From: Ctena decussata
Taxonomy: Eukaryota > Mollusca > Bivalvia > Lucinida > Lucinidae
NCBI GenBank assembly: GCA_963989385.1
Contig: OZ022499.1
Location: forward strand, 101,478,786-101,542,785
DNA: 64,000 nt
Direction of reading: 5' to 3'
Shown here: piece after piece, positions 1 to 12,400 of the stretch
Numbering within the stretch: the first letter of the stretch is position 1
How the letters are laid out: every line of letters begins with the position of its first letter
Made by a program: the position numbers and the translations under genes
The notes under the pieces: model-generated
What the model was told of the DNA's origin: nothing
Seen by the model: only the letters and a program-made list of their open reading frames with translations
Database searches by the model: none

Positions 1-3000
1 TGACCCATCTTGACTCTATCCGGATTGATATATTTCAGCGTGCTCTTTTTCTGTATATCCTCCCTCCATGTTTCCTCTACTTGTCTGCTAGTAGCTTTAT
101 CTACCGCCGACTTCCATTTACATTTGGATGGAGGGTTCTCCATGAGCTCTGAAGGGGAGGGAGGATAGTATTGTTTAAGCAAGACACGGATCCTGTTGAA
201 CCAAGAACTTTCTGTTGGGGATTTCATGGCAAAGTGCCGGAGACATATCTCCTTCTCTATTCCTTCACTGGTTATCCATCTCCAGAAGAGGCCAAGCATG
301 TTCTTATGGAGGACCACCTCAACCGGGGCAACACCAAGTAGGGCTAGGGACACAGAAGACTGCGTCCTGTCTGGAAGATGCTGTATCTGTTTCAAAGATT
401 TCCTCTGGTACTGCTCCAGTTGACTGATATCTGACTGCCTGAGCTCCAGAACCTCGAGCCCATATAATACTCTGGGTATGACATATGTCGCCCACAACTT
501 CCCATTAACGCTCTGTTTCAGACCATTCAGACTGTGAAAACCTGCTCCCATCAGCGAATATGCAGTTCTCCTGCCTAGGTTAATTTTTTCAGGATGTTAG
601 GTTTTTGGCTAGTATTTCTGAGTATGCCAAGGTGCTTTGTTTGACTTTCTTGTTGTACATGGTCTCCACCCATACTATAAATCACTTCTGGGGTTTTGGG
701 ACCAAACGGGTAGGTCAGAATACAACTCTTGGTTGGATGGATGCTGTATCTATTTCTAGCTGCATAACTGTAACCACAGTCCACCATGAATTGCATCTCT
801 AACTGTGAATGTGTCAGAAGGGCAAGATCATCTGCAACTGTTACATGTGGAATCTTTAGATGTCCAATCAGTGCTCCAGTAAACCGGTTCTCTATTTCAA
901 GTAAGAGCGGATTATTATATCTCTTGTAATGGGACGTAGAGAGCACTCCTCCCTGTCTAACACCTTGACGGATGTTGATCGGGCTGGACAGTTTTGCTTC
1001 CCACTTCACCACTGAACTCAGGTCAACATACATGTTGTTGAGAAGGAGCCAATCGTCACCTTTGATTCCATCAGAGAACAGCTTACGCAGCAATATACAG
1101 TGGTCAACGACATCAAATGCCTTCTGTGCATCAAGTGTGGCAAGAATCAAGGGTTTCTGCATGTTCTTAGCTTCAGATATACACTCTGAAAGGATCAACG
1201 CAGCATCAATAGATGAGGAGCCAGCTGTAAAACCCTTCTGTAGATATGACTGCGACTTTTCCGAGTGGGTATTATGCCTCTTGTTGAGTATATGCTCTAC
1301 GACCTTCAACAGTACTGATGTCACTGTGATACCCCGGTAATTTGCAGGAATTGTCTTCTCTCCCTTCTTGAAGATCGGAGTTATCTGCCCACTTTTGAGT
1401 ACTGGAGGAACTCGCTTTGTAGTGAAGATGTAGTTCACAAGGTTTACTAGATAGGTTTCCACACACTGACCACAATACTTCAGATGCTCGCTTGTCAGAT
1501 CCATGTAGTCAGCTGCCTTATTTGTCTTTAACCGCAGGATTGCATGATGTACTTCTTCTAATGTTGCAGGAGGTATGTTCTGGTTCATTTGGGTACAGAT
1601 CTTTATAATATGTTCAGTATCTTGAGAGTAAAGCTGTTTTACATCATCATCAAAGTTTTCATTAGCACTAGGGGTAGCGAGGTCTTGGAAGTAGGTTGCC
1701 CATCCTTCACAAATGTCCTCAGGGGAGTCAAGAATCTTGTTATCAACAGTCAGGAAAGGTAAGGAGGAATCTTGAGTTTTTCTTTGCTGCTTAATAAGAC
1801 GATAAAATTCCTTGTCATTGCCTGATGAGGCCATAATACGCTCAGAATTATCTGTTCTCCTTCTAGCTTCGGCTTGACGCTGAGTCTTTCTGAGGTTCCT
1901 TTTACATTGCTTCATCTGTTGTGAAAGTGGATGATCACAGTTTTCAGGGGCACCAGCGACTCTCCACTGCCACCAGACTGCCTTACACTGTTTTACTGCA
2001 TTGGAAATTTCCTCATTCCAGACTCGGTCTTTCACCGGGTGCATCTTTCTCCAGTCTTTATGACCAGGTATACTATCTCTGACAGCACTCTTCAGGGTTG
2101 ATGTGAAATGTCCCAAAGACAACAGAAATTCATAGTCAGTTTGAGGAGAGTTAAATGGATGTAACTGTCTTGATATGTAGCTTCTGTATAGTGGAATATT
2201 ACATTTTTTCCCATTTTGGTTTCACTTTGATCTCAACTGGTTTTACGCTGATAGTTGATGCTCTGAGCTTCAGGGTCACAGTAACAGGAATATGATCTGA
2301 GGTGTTTGTGTCTGTGTGGCTCTCCACCTTCACAACTCTGACAAACTCACGTGCATCGGCTTGAAACAATATATAATCAATTTCGGCTGTGTCCTTCCCA
2401 TTCACATGCTGAAAGGTAGGATTGCCTCTCTGCAGGGACTGTAGGTTATTCCTGTGACAGAACTTCTTAAACTTTATGTCTTGGGAGTTATTTGATCTAA
2501 GTTCCAGAGATGCATTCATATCGCCAAGTAGCAGTATCTTGTGCGTTATTATAAATTTGTTGATGATTTCTTGAATCTCGCAGAGAGTCTGGTCATAAGA
2601 ATCACCCTTGCCGGAGTTTCTGCTAGGCATATAAGCATTTACAATGCAGAGTGGGGGATCTGATAAAGCTTCGGTGACTACAACTCGGTTGCCTCCGTCA
2701 AGACATTTCCTTAGCTTCACATCCATGTTATTACGATAGAGTGTTGCAACACCGCCATACCCTCTTGGCTTCTGTGTGGGAGGGAGTGGATCGTCGTCAT
2801 CAACTGCCTTACCATATCCCTCAAAAGTTTTGTGTAGAGTGTTTAGCTGTTTAAGTTGAAAGTTGAAGAGCCACGTGTCTTGCAGACATATGATACCAGA
2901 AGTTCGCATGAGCTTAAGGAGGTACTGCTTATTTGTTTCTATATTCTTTACATTAAAAGTTGATATTTTTAAAAGCTTCTCCTCTTTTTGCAGGTCTGGT

Positions 3001-3020
3001 GGGAGGCTCGGCCCGTGCAT
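1..3020 (-). pseudogene. Non-LTR retrotransposon ORF2 (endonuclease plus reverse transcriptase), frameshifted, cut by the window edge
   Basis: Reads leftwards. From the ATG at 3020 to about 2199 is an AP-endonuclease-type domain: FNVKNIE near its start, CLQDTWL, NAYMPS, LLGDMNA, EIDYIL and SDHIPV. From about 2190 to 575 is the reverse transcriptase: ANYRGITVTS, LATLDAQKAFDVVDH (palm Asp), RQGVRQGGVLS, and VADD in place of the usual F/YADD. The connection and C-terminal region continue in another frame from 588 to the edge (LWATYVIPRVLYGLEV, LKYINPDRVKMG). The frame changes twice, each time by one base in a run of six A on the coding strand (fwd 2204-2209 and 584-589). The usual catalytic Glu of the endonuclease QE motif is Asp here. 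ORF2 starts 13 bp after ORF1. Clade (CR1, L2, Jockey or other) not settled. Confidence 0.88.
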
Positions 3021-3033
3021 AAAAAAGAGTCCT

Positions 3034-4209
3034 TTAGATTCTGCTTTTCTGCCTTGTTGTGGTCTTTGACGGAAAGAGGCTTCTTTGTATTCGCCTCAAT
3101 GTTGTGTGTGTCTTTACAGGGGGCTCATCTCCAACATTGTTGGTGTCTTGGGATTGTTTTGCAGCAAGGAGGGGGTTTGACTCCTGTTGGTCACTGATAC
3201 TGCAGCCTGCACGTGGCTTGGAGTCATATTGTGCCAGATTCTCCGGCCCCAGTGATGGTTTTTTGGTGTCAGGTCCACTAAGTCTGTGCTCCCTTGCAAG
3301 ATTTGATTGCGTCACTGCACCAACCGGCTCTTCTACTGCCTGTGATTCCGTTGAACTGGAAACACTGTGATGTACACTGGGCCTGCGTTGCTCGTTCCCT
3401 TGCATGTTGGTGACTATTGGGCGCTGAGTTGACCTGTTCCGTTCCTCGGAATGAGGCCCTGGATTCACCATCCCCAGAGGCGAAGAAGCATTTGCACTGT
3501 TTTGAGTAGAGTGGTGGTTGGCACCATGACCACCTGCTGGTCCCTGAGGAAACAGGAGTGGATGCACCTGTAGATACGTCTGCTGACGCTGAGCACTTGT
3601 AGCATTTACAATGTGAGGGTGTGTATGTGGTGCATACCATAGATGTTGACCTTGATATTGAGGCCGATGAACATATGGCTGTACAGGAGGCGAGGCCCAT
3701 GGGTGTTGTTGAGCAGTGTGATGTAGGTGGGTGGGGTACGTCGGTATTATTGGCGGGTACTGCATTTGGTGAGTCACTCCTAATGCTGGATCAAACTGCG
3801 TCATCTGTTGGTGATGACTGTAGTTCTCTATGCCGGAGGCCATCCTGTGGTACATGGAGACTGAGGACTCTAAAGATTGAAGTCGTAGTCTGATCATATC
3901 ATGTTCCAGGCTGTTCATTCTATCCCTCAGGAGCGAAAGTTCCCCTAGATTTCCATCTGTTGCACCAGGCATATGTCCACACTCAGCTCTAGGCACACTT
4001 GGCTGAACTCCACCAGGCATGCTGACATCTCCTGCTGGCTGTAATAGCTGCAGCTCACTCTTCAGCAGGTTATTAGAATTTTTTAAATCCAGAACTTGCC
4101 GTTCCAGATTACCTATTAAGGTCTGGGCCAATTTCAGCTGATCTGCAATATCTGTTTGTTCAGATATTTTCTTTGTTGGTTTTTGGTGAAGCGCAAGATG
4201 TACCAGCTT
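3034..4209 (-). pseudogene. Non-LTR retrotransposon ORF1 (coiled-coil and Gln/His/Pro-rich), 5' end missing
   Basis: An open frame of about 390 codons lies just upstream of ORF2 on the same strand. The N-terminal part (fwd 4209-4050) has heptad-like leucines (DQLKLAQTLIGNLERQVLDLK), suggesting a coiled coil. A second helical stretch follows (LLRDRMNSLEHDMIRLRLQSLE), then a long region rich in H, Q, P, Y and S and a basic tail. No CCHC knuckle or RRM is evident. No ATG occurs in the first part of the open frame, which begins right after a stop at 4210-4212; the true start was lost or lies beyond a break. Role by position and family: nucleic-acid-binding ORF1p of the element whose ORF2 follows. 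Confidence 0.7.
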
Positions 4210-5367
4210 TTACCGATCTCTTTTTTCAAGCGCCTGTTGACTTGATTTGAGTTAACAGCGTTGATCGGGTATGAAACCCACCACCCGCACCCGCACCCGT
4301 GCCCAAAACCCACCACCGGAAATTTTAGTGGCGACCTTTGAAATATAAACAAACGTTCAGTTCTAGATTTTTGTGATTATATATATGGGGGTTTGTATGA
4401 ACAATTTATGGTATAAAAGTCTTTTCCGACAGATTTAGTTTTAAGACAAAAAAGAGAATTGTTGCAATTTCGGGGGTATGAAACCCACCACTCGCCACCG
4501 GGAAATTTTCATCGGTTATTTCCATTTATCGCCTAATTAAATGAGATAATTCACATTGATTGTTACCATTTCGACTCTTTAACCAAAACCTCGCCAATTC
4601 TGTTTGAAAACATTAAGAAATTTATAATATATAGAGAAATAAACGACTTTTTGTGAAAATAAGTTTTGTTCTAAAAATAGATATCCATTACGGCATTTAG
4701 CTACACCAAGAAACCGCAACGTACTGAAATATAGGGAACAACAAACAGTAGTTGAAAGGAATCTAAAGGGTAATTGTGGTGAACCCCAAAGAGTGTTTAT
4801 TTATTAAGGATATTTTATTGGCTGAAGAATACCCGTTTGATTGTTACTTAGAACTTGATACTTAGAACTTTCATGAGATCAAGCCAACAGAAACTGTAAA
4901 GCTCGGCATGATATGAAACACACCACCAGCACCCGTACTTAAAACCCACCGCCAGAAATTTTAGTATGGCCTATCTGGGAACACATAAATGTTTATTATC
5001 ATTATTTGTTATCATGGTTATTGTAGATATAAGCTTTATGTATGCAAAAACCGGTTAAAGATTTTTCTGGTATATATTATGAGAAAACAACATTATTCCT
5101 GTCAAGGTTTATGAAACCCATCACTTGACATTGTGTCGAAGGTCGAGGTACACAACATGTATTACGGTTGTTGGCATTTAGAGAGTTCCAAACTTAGGAA
5201 GCCATGAAAGAAAACAATGAAGAAATCTTCAGGAGTTAGAGTCCTCCTCTGGCACCATAAGAAGCATAGTAAGGCATGAAACCTACAAACACTGACACGT
5301 ATGTAGACGGCCAGCAAAGCGTTCAGCTCCCTCTTTACTCATAATGTGATCACAATGCCAGATAGGA

Positions 5368-5413
5368 CACACACACACACGCACGCACGCACGCACACAC
5401 ACACACATACACA
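5368..5413. repeat. CA/CG dinucleotide microsatellite
   Basis: An imperfect run of ACAC and GCAC units about 45 bp long inside the spacer of the long-inverted-repeat element. Confidence 0.9.
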
Positions 5414-5612
5414 TTATTCGACCAGCATTTTCTATGCTTCTATGCTCTCGTTATACCTCAGACTTCTTTGACCATAACACAGTAAGGTCCAGGTATGAAA
5501 TTTATGGTTATGTGTATTATGTGTTGTGTTCCATATGTAAAATTTTTAGTATATATCAATTCTTGAACTGTATCTAGGTATCATTATTTAACAGACTCTA
5601 AATGTCTGTGTT

Positions 5613-5619
<7 letters not shown>

Positions 5620-5662
<43 letters not shown>
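5620..5662. repeat. GA microsatellite
   Basis: About 20 uninterrupted GA units, preceded by a short GT run, inside the spacer of the long-inverted-repeat element. Confidence 0.92.
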
Positions 5663-5666
<4 letters not shown>

Positions 5667-6343
5667 GGACAGACATACCATGAGACCTATGTTCTTCGTC
5701 AGGGTTTTGTACCATGTTGAGAGTAACTTTGCTGTTGTAAAAGGTTATAGTTTGACTTCATGGAAGTTTCTAAGTACTGAACAAGTATTAATAATGAATG
5801 AAAGGTGTCAGTGTTTCGACACTGTTAGCCCTCAGACTCCCTCTGCTATTATTGTTTGTCCCCTTTATTTCAGTACGTTGCGGTTTCTCTGTATAGCTAA
5901 ATGCCGTAATGGATATCTATTTTTAGAACGAAAATTAGCTTCACAAAAAGTCGTTTATTTCTCTATATATAATTAATTTCATAATATTGTCAAACGAAAT
6001 TGGCGAGGTTTTGGTTAAAAAGTCGAAATAGTAACAATTAAGGAAATTTATCTCAGTCAATAAAGTTATTAATGGAAATAACCATTAAAAATCTCCCTGT
6101 GGCGAGTGGTGGGTTTCATACCCCCGGAATTGCAACAATTCCCTTTTTTGTCTTAAAACTAAATCTGTCGGAAAAGACTTTTATACCATAAATTGTTCAT
6201 ACAAACCCCCATATATATAATCACAAAAATCTAGAACTGAACGTTTGTTTATATTTCAAAGGTCGCCACTAAAATTTCCGGTGGTGGGTTTTGGGCACGG
6301 GTGCGGGTGCGGGTGGTGGGTTTCATACCCGATCAACAGCGTT

Positions 6344-6494
6344 TGAGCTACACTGATGACAAAGCACGCAAGATAAAATTTTCTCATTAAATATGCTTGA
6401 AACGAATAATTTCTGACTCTGTCTCTTTCTTTTTAAATAGTATGGGCATAGCACTTTCTTCTAAAGTCGTTTGAGCACCATCACATGCTGAGAA
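6344..6494 (+). promoter_or_regulatory. ZW10 5' flank and presumed leader, with two upstream ATGs
   Basis: About 150 bp separate the right target duplication of the long-inverted-repeat element from the ZW10 start codon. An 11-codon upstream ORF runs 6442-6474. A second upstream ATG at 6485 opens a 10-codon frame that ends at 6514, overlapping the ZW10 start out of frame. No TATA box is clear. Whether the upstream ATGs are transcribed depends on the unknown start site. Confidence 0.4.
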
Positions 6495-9400
6495 ATGGCT
6501 TCTTTTGTTGCTGAAGTGCTGACGTCAGCTGGTAGGTAAAAGTGGGTGGGGTAAAAAAATGAGGTCGATCATAGGCAGGTCGGGAACAAGCTTGAATTGA
6601 TCTACAGTAGATCAATTGGTCCACTTTAGACCAATTGATCTACCAAAATGCACTGAAATATGTACTTTAAGCTCTTTGCATGCTCATCACTGAAAATTGC
6701 AAAATTATTAGATGGCTGAGTTTTTACTTTAGTTCATAGGATTTTATAATTGTAATCAGTTAAAAATTTCGTGGTCGAATTTTTAGCAAAAAAGCATTTT
6801 TCGATTAATTTACCTGCTAATTTTAGAAATTACTTGTTTTTCTGCTAAATTGTTTGATATATTAGATTTTTTTAATAGATTTATTGAATTGAACATTAAA
6901 GCTGTCATATCCTCCGAGTATCCTTTTTCACGCTACACAATAATCACGCACCAGTGTTGGTCGACCTCTCACGCTGTTTACACATAAATTCGTGACGTCA
7001 CACAGGAGTTTTTGGGACTCCCTAGGCTCTTCTTTCGCTCTTCTGCATCATGTGGAAAATAAAGAACCTTCCGGTTTAAGTTCTTGATCAAATTATGTAA
7101 ACAGTGTCTTATTTGTCATATTTTTCTTATATCCAAAAGTTTGATACCAAAAGTAGGCTAAGACATTATTTTTCATTCAACTAATTTTGTTGACAGTTTG
7201 TCTGCTGCGTAGCTGTCATCCGGGTTGGAAGTCACATGACTGTCACGTGGTCAGTTGGCCGTACTTAAAATGTATGGGCAGCCATACCTGCCTTAGTTGT
7301 TATATCAAAAAAAGTGAATAACACAATATTTACTTAATACTATTTCACCAAATGGGGTCAATGTATGTTTGAGAACTGCTTGCATTGGACTCATCTGCAG
7401 TTCTGTTGTAGTGTTTACAGGCTTATGGCAAAATATACATTTTATTGCCCTTGCCATGGTGTGCCTTGTGCACCCATTGAAGATTTGATGGCACACCTGT
7501 AAATATGTTTAGTTAATGATTTGGGATATTTACATTTAAAACCTTTGATTATGTTTCAAATCCAATTTATTAGAAGTTCTGCAGTATTATTAACTGTTCA
7601 TTGTGTTTAAACTGGACCCAGATATGCTTCTTTCATTGAATGGTACTTTTAGAGCTGTTGCATGTTTGGCTTCCCATAAATACTGTTGTTAGTGAAGTGC
7701 GTGATTATTGATGACGTAGACAGTAAGCCGCCATTTTTTGTTTGGGATTTTCGGAGACAGTTGGAGCATGTGAAAAGGAAACTTTTCATCTTTGTCATTG
7801 GTTATGGGGTAGGGATTTACATAGATGAAGGTAAGAATATACATGAATATATTGTTTGATCTTACTGAATGGTGTAAATATACCACAAAGCGTTATCTGC
7901 GTGATTATTGCTTACACTAGGATACTGGTACCAAAAAGGAATGATTTTAGCCATTTATTTTTTTAGCATTTAGCATCTGAAAATGTAGTGCACATTCTGA
8001 CTTGACATTGCATTTAAAGAAAGTTTTAAAATCTAGCCTGTTTTATTACAAAATGATTTCTCAGTTATAAAATTGTTGGTTCATACATTACCTACCCAGG
8101 TTTGGGCCAAACTATCTAAGTTTGAGTCTTAAAAAGTATGGACAGGAACATGCACAATTTGGATTTATTTTTGTCAGAAGTAGGTTAAATTTTTGCCTAT
8201 TGTTCTCTATACATATTGCTGATCAATGCATAATACCAATTTTTCCAAATTTCTTTGGATTTATCATGATAAAATGCGACAATAGAACATGGTGATACAA
8301 ATTCACTATTCATTGATAGAATCAGAAATGCCATTTTTAACCAATTTCAATTATTGCTTTTTAGTACCAAAATGACAGCTTGATTGTTGGCTTCAACAAA
8401 TCAATTGAAGAACCTAGCATAACAAAAAAAAAAAAATCAGAAAAAATCAATAAATTTCTAAAATTAGCAGGTAAATTAATTGAAAAATGCTTTTTTGCTA
8501 AAAATTCCACGACAAAATTTTTATCTGATTACAATTATAAAATCCTATGAACTAAAGTAAAAACTCAGCCATCAAATAATTTTGCAATTTTCAGTGATGA
8601 GCATGCAAAGAGCTTAAAGCACATATTTCAGTGCATTTTGGTAGATCAATTGGTCTAAAGTGGACCAATTGATCTACTGTAGATCAATTCAAGCTTGTTC
8701 CCGACCTGATAGGCACCTGATTACAGAAATTCAGAATCCAGCGTTATAAATAGTAAGTAATACTGAAGGCTTCTCATTCGCTAGTTTTGAATCAACGGAA
8801 GTGTGTCTGGTTCCTGGTTCTTAAAGCGACTATTAAACTGAATCTGAATCTGAATTGTTTACTGATGATACGCCAAAATTGACAATCTTTCACCAGGGGG
8901 GGTGTGACTGGAGGAAAATTAGTCCCTAGCTCTCACAAGAGATGAGAACTTTGACACACAATCATCTGACATTTCAGCAGTGGAAATCAGGGAATCAGGG
9001 AGGTCATTCCAGTCCCTGATGGTCTGGGGAAAGAAGCTACATTTAGATTTAGACTGATTGTCGTTTTATGCTATTGACATGTGCAGACGTTTTGGTAAAG
9101 ACACACTGTTGTCAAAAAAGCGGTTGTAAACAAAAGAATCAAAACTGAAATCGTATTAAAATATTAAACTGAACATAAACCATTCGACAGAAAGAAGAAC
9201 TTAGTCAAACGAGCAACTTTGGTAAAACCTCGGAAACTATCTGCACACGTCAATAGCATAAAACGACAATCAGGTTAATAGTCGCTTGAGGAACCAGGAA
9301 CCAGACACACTTCCGTTGATTCAAAACTAGCGAGTGAGAAGCCTTCAGTATTACTTACTATTTATAACGCTGGATTCTGAATTTCTGTAATCAGGTGCCT

Positions 9401-12400
9401 ATGAGGTCGATGCCTTTCGTACCTGGCTTGGCATACATAGTTTTGGCCACAGGGACTTGTAACAAGTTATACTTATTTATTCAATAATATATACATCTAT
9501 ACCCTAGACAAGGGCACCATAGACGAAAAATAAATATTTATCTCCACTATTTCTACGCTTGAAAAAATAGTACAAAACTCTTCCGATTGTGCTAATTCTC
9601 AGTTTCACATCGAGAAAAATATTAATCTTCAAAATATAAACAAGTTTACTGCAAAACAATCATATAACCGTTACTTCTTGTCCTTAGAAATATCGCTACT
9701 CCTCTTTAAATAGGTCAATGTCATTAACTTGTTCCTGTCATCGAATGCAAACGAACTGTGTTCAGCCCAAATAAATAACATCTTCTGGCTTGCAGCAACA
9801 AAATGCAAACATAGACAATTGAACGTGGAGGTATCCTAGCTTTTCAAAACAAAAACAAGTCGTATTCCACCTACATAAACTCACAGTAGTCATTTCATTC
9901 CGAGAAAACATCGCTGTCTTGTTCACTGGCTTCCATATTTATTGACATGGTCACATGACAACTCTGCCGCAAATATCCTTGATCTGGTGATGGGGAAGCC
10001 TTGGTAAATTGATTTTATCCAGTCATATTCCAGGTCTCAAATGGGTTTTGCTGTGGACTCACATGACAGTGTTAAATAAGATGGAAGCCAGTGGAAAAAC
10101 AGCAATGTTATTTCGGAATAAAATGACTACTGTGAGTTTATATAGGTGGAATACGACATGTTTTTGTGATAAAAAGATAACTTACCTCCATGTTCAATTG
10201 TCAATGTTCACATTTTGTTGCGGCAAGCAAGAAGATGTTGTTTACTTTGGCTGGACATGGTTTGTTTACATTCGTTGACAGGAACAACTTAATGACAATG
10301 ACCTATTTTAAGGGGAGTAGTGGTATTTCTAAGGGCAAAAAGTAACAATTATATGATTTTTTGGCAGTAAACTTGTTTATTTTTTGAAGATTAATATTTT
10401 TGCTCGATTTGAAACTGAGAATTAGCACAATCGGAAGAGTTTTATACTCTTCTTCAAGCGTAGAAACAGTGGGGATAAAATATTTATTTTTTGGGTATGT
10501 TCCCCTTGTCTAGGGTATAGTTTAATAAGTCTCTTTTGTATATTAATTATGTCTCCCCCCTTTAGGGTCGGGAGACATATTGTTTTTCACCGGGCGTCTG
10601 TCCGTCCGTCTGTCTGTCACAAATCATGTCTGTTCTATAACTTGAAAACCGCTCAAGCTATATTCGCGAAACTTCATATAAATATCAATCAACACGAGAC
10701 GCCGTGCAGAGTGCAAGAATGGTAACTCTGGCATTTATACTTTTTGAGTTATTTCCCTTGGAACTTAGTCTATCACAAAATTGTGTTTCAATTGTGTCCG
10801 CTCTATAACATGAAAACTGCTGAAGCTTTATTCACTAAACTTCATACAAATATCAATCAACATGAGGCGATGTGCAGAGTGCACAAATGGTAACTCTGGC
10901 ATTTATACTTTTTGAGTTATTTCCCTTGGAACTTTGTCCATCACAAAATTGTGTCTCAGTCGAGTCTGTCTATAACTTTAAAATCATTCAAGCTATATTC
11001 ATGAAAGTTCATACAAATATCAATCAATATCTGATAACATGCAGAATGCACTCTGGCGTTTATATTTTTTGAGTTATTTCCCTTGGAACTTTGTCCATCA
11101 CAAAATTGCATCTCAGTCGAGTCCGTCTATAACTTTAAAACCATTCAAGCTATATTCATGAAAGTTCATACAAATATCAATCAACATCAGAAGACGTGCA
11201 GAATGCAAGAACCATAACTTAAGCATTTATACTATTTGAGTTATTTCCCTTAGAACTTTGTCAGTCACAAAATCGTGTCTCAGTCGTGTCTGCTCTATAA
11301 CTTGAAAACCATTCAAGCTATATTCACGAAACTTCATACAAATATCAATCAACATTAAAAGAATTGCATAGTGCAAGAACCATAACTCTTGCATTTATAC
11401 TTCTTGAGTTATTTCCCTTGGACCTTTGTCAGTCACAAAATCGTGTCTCAATCGCTTTATTACTTGAAAACCGGACAAGCTATATTCACGAAACTTCATA
11501 CAAATGTCAGTCAACACTAGACAACCTGCAGAGCACAGCATTAATACTATTTGAGTTATTTCCCTTGGAACTTTGTCATTCACAAAATCGTGTCTCAATC
11601 GTCTAAGCTCTATAACTTGAAAACCATTTAAGCTACATGTATATTCATGAAACTTCATACAAATATCAGTCAACATATAAATAGACGACGTGCAGACCAC
11701 TGTAACTCTTGCATTTATATTTTTTGACAAAAACTAAATATGAATATCAGTCAACATTACATGACATGCAGAGCATAACAACTATAACTCTTGCATTTAT
11801 ACTTTTTACTTATTATGAATCCCTGCTTCAGGGTAGGGAAACATATTGTTTTTCCCTTGGCGTCTGTCTATTAGTCTATCACAAAATGCATTGGCAGGAT
11901 ATCTTTACTGGATACGAGCTCATTGTTTGCATGAAAAATGACCAGTATTTGCATTAGAAATTGTATTTAAAGTTTCCGTTTGAAATTGTATTTAATGACT
12001 GATCCTTTTGACATCAAAAAGGGGGGAGACATCTGTTTTTTCGTAGAAAAACAATTCTAGTATGAACTGTTACAAGTCCCTGTGGTTTTGGCTAGGGCTG
12101 GGATGGGTAGAGATTTTGTACCGGCGTACCCGAGGACCTATTACCTGCGGGTACCCGTTATAACATTTTGAGCATTGAATCGTGATAAGAAATGATGTGA
12201 CTTGATGGGCCCCAGCCTATCGGGTCACCCATTAAAGTACTAACCGAGGGAAATGTTGCTTAACTAGCAATAACAGTCCACCACCCTAACCCCATCGTTA
12301 TAAAAGCATGCTTCTACAGCGAGGCGCTAGTAGTGGTATTTATACCCATTCACTACACCACTCTGTCCTTTTTCTTGAAAGACCCTGGAGCCAACAACTC

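Larger units (their letters stand above)
4263..6334. mobile_element. Long-inverted-repeat (foldback, Mutator-like) element, 2072 bp, with 9 bp target duplication
   Basis: The ends are exact inverted repeats beginning GATCGGGTATGAAACCC. The arms run about 500 bp each (4263-4760 and 5840-6334) with modest divergence. AACAGCGTT flanks both sides (4254-4262 and 6335-6343), a perfect 9 bp target site duplication. The interior codes for nothing recognisable. It holds a decayed second copy of the arm start (about 4903-5140), a CA/CG microsatellite and a GA microsatellite. A 9 bp duplication plus long TIRs is typical of Mutator-like elements; that assignment is inference, because no transposase is present. 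It lies between the LINE and the ZW10 start. Confidence 0.87.

Noticed and set aside
10549..12060. CTAG at the 3' end taken as proof of a canonical Helitron
   Set aside because: The 5' end does not show a clear TC after an A target and the other families end CTTGTT, so only a Helitron/Helentron-like label is used.
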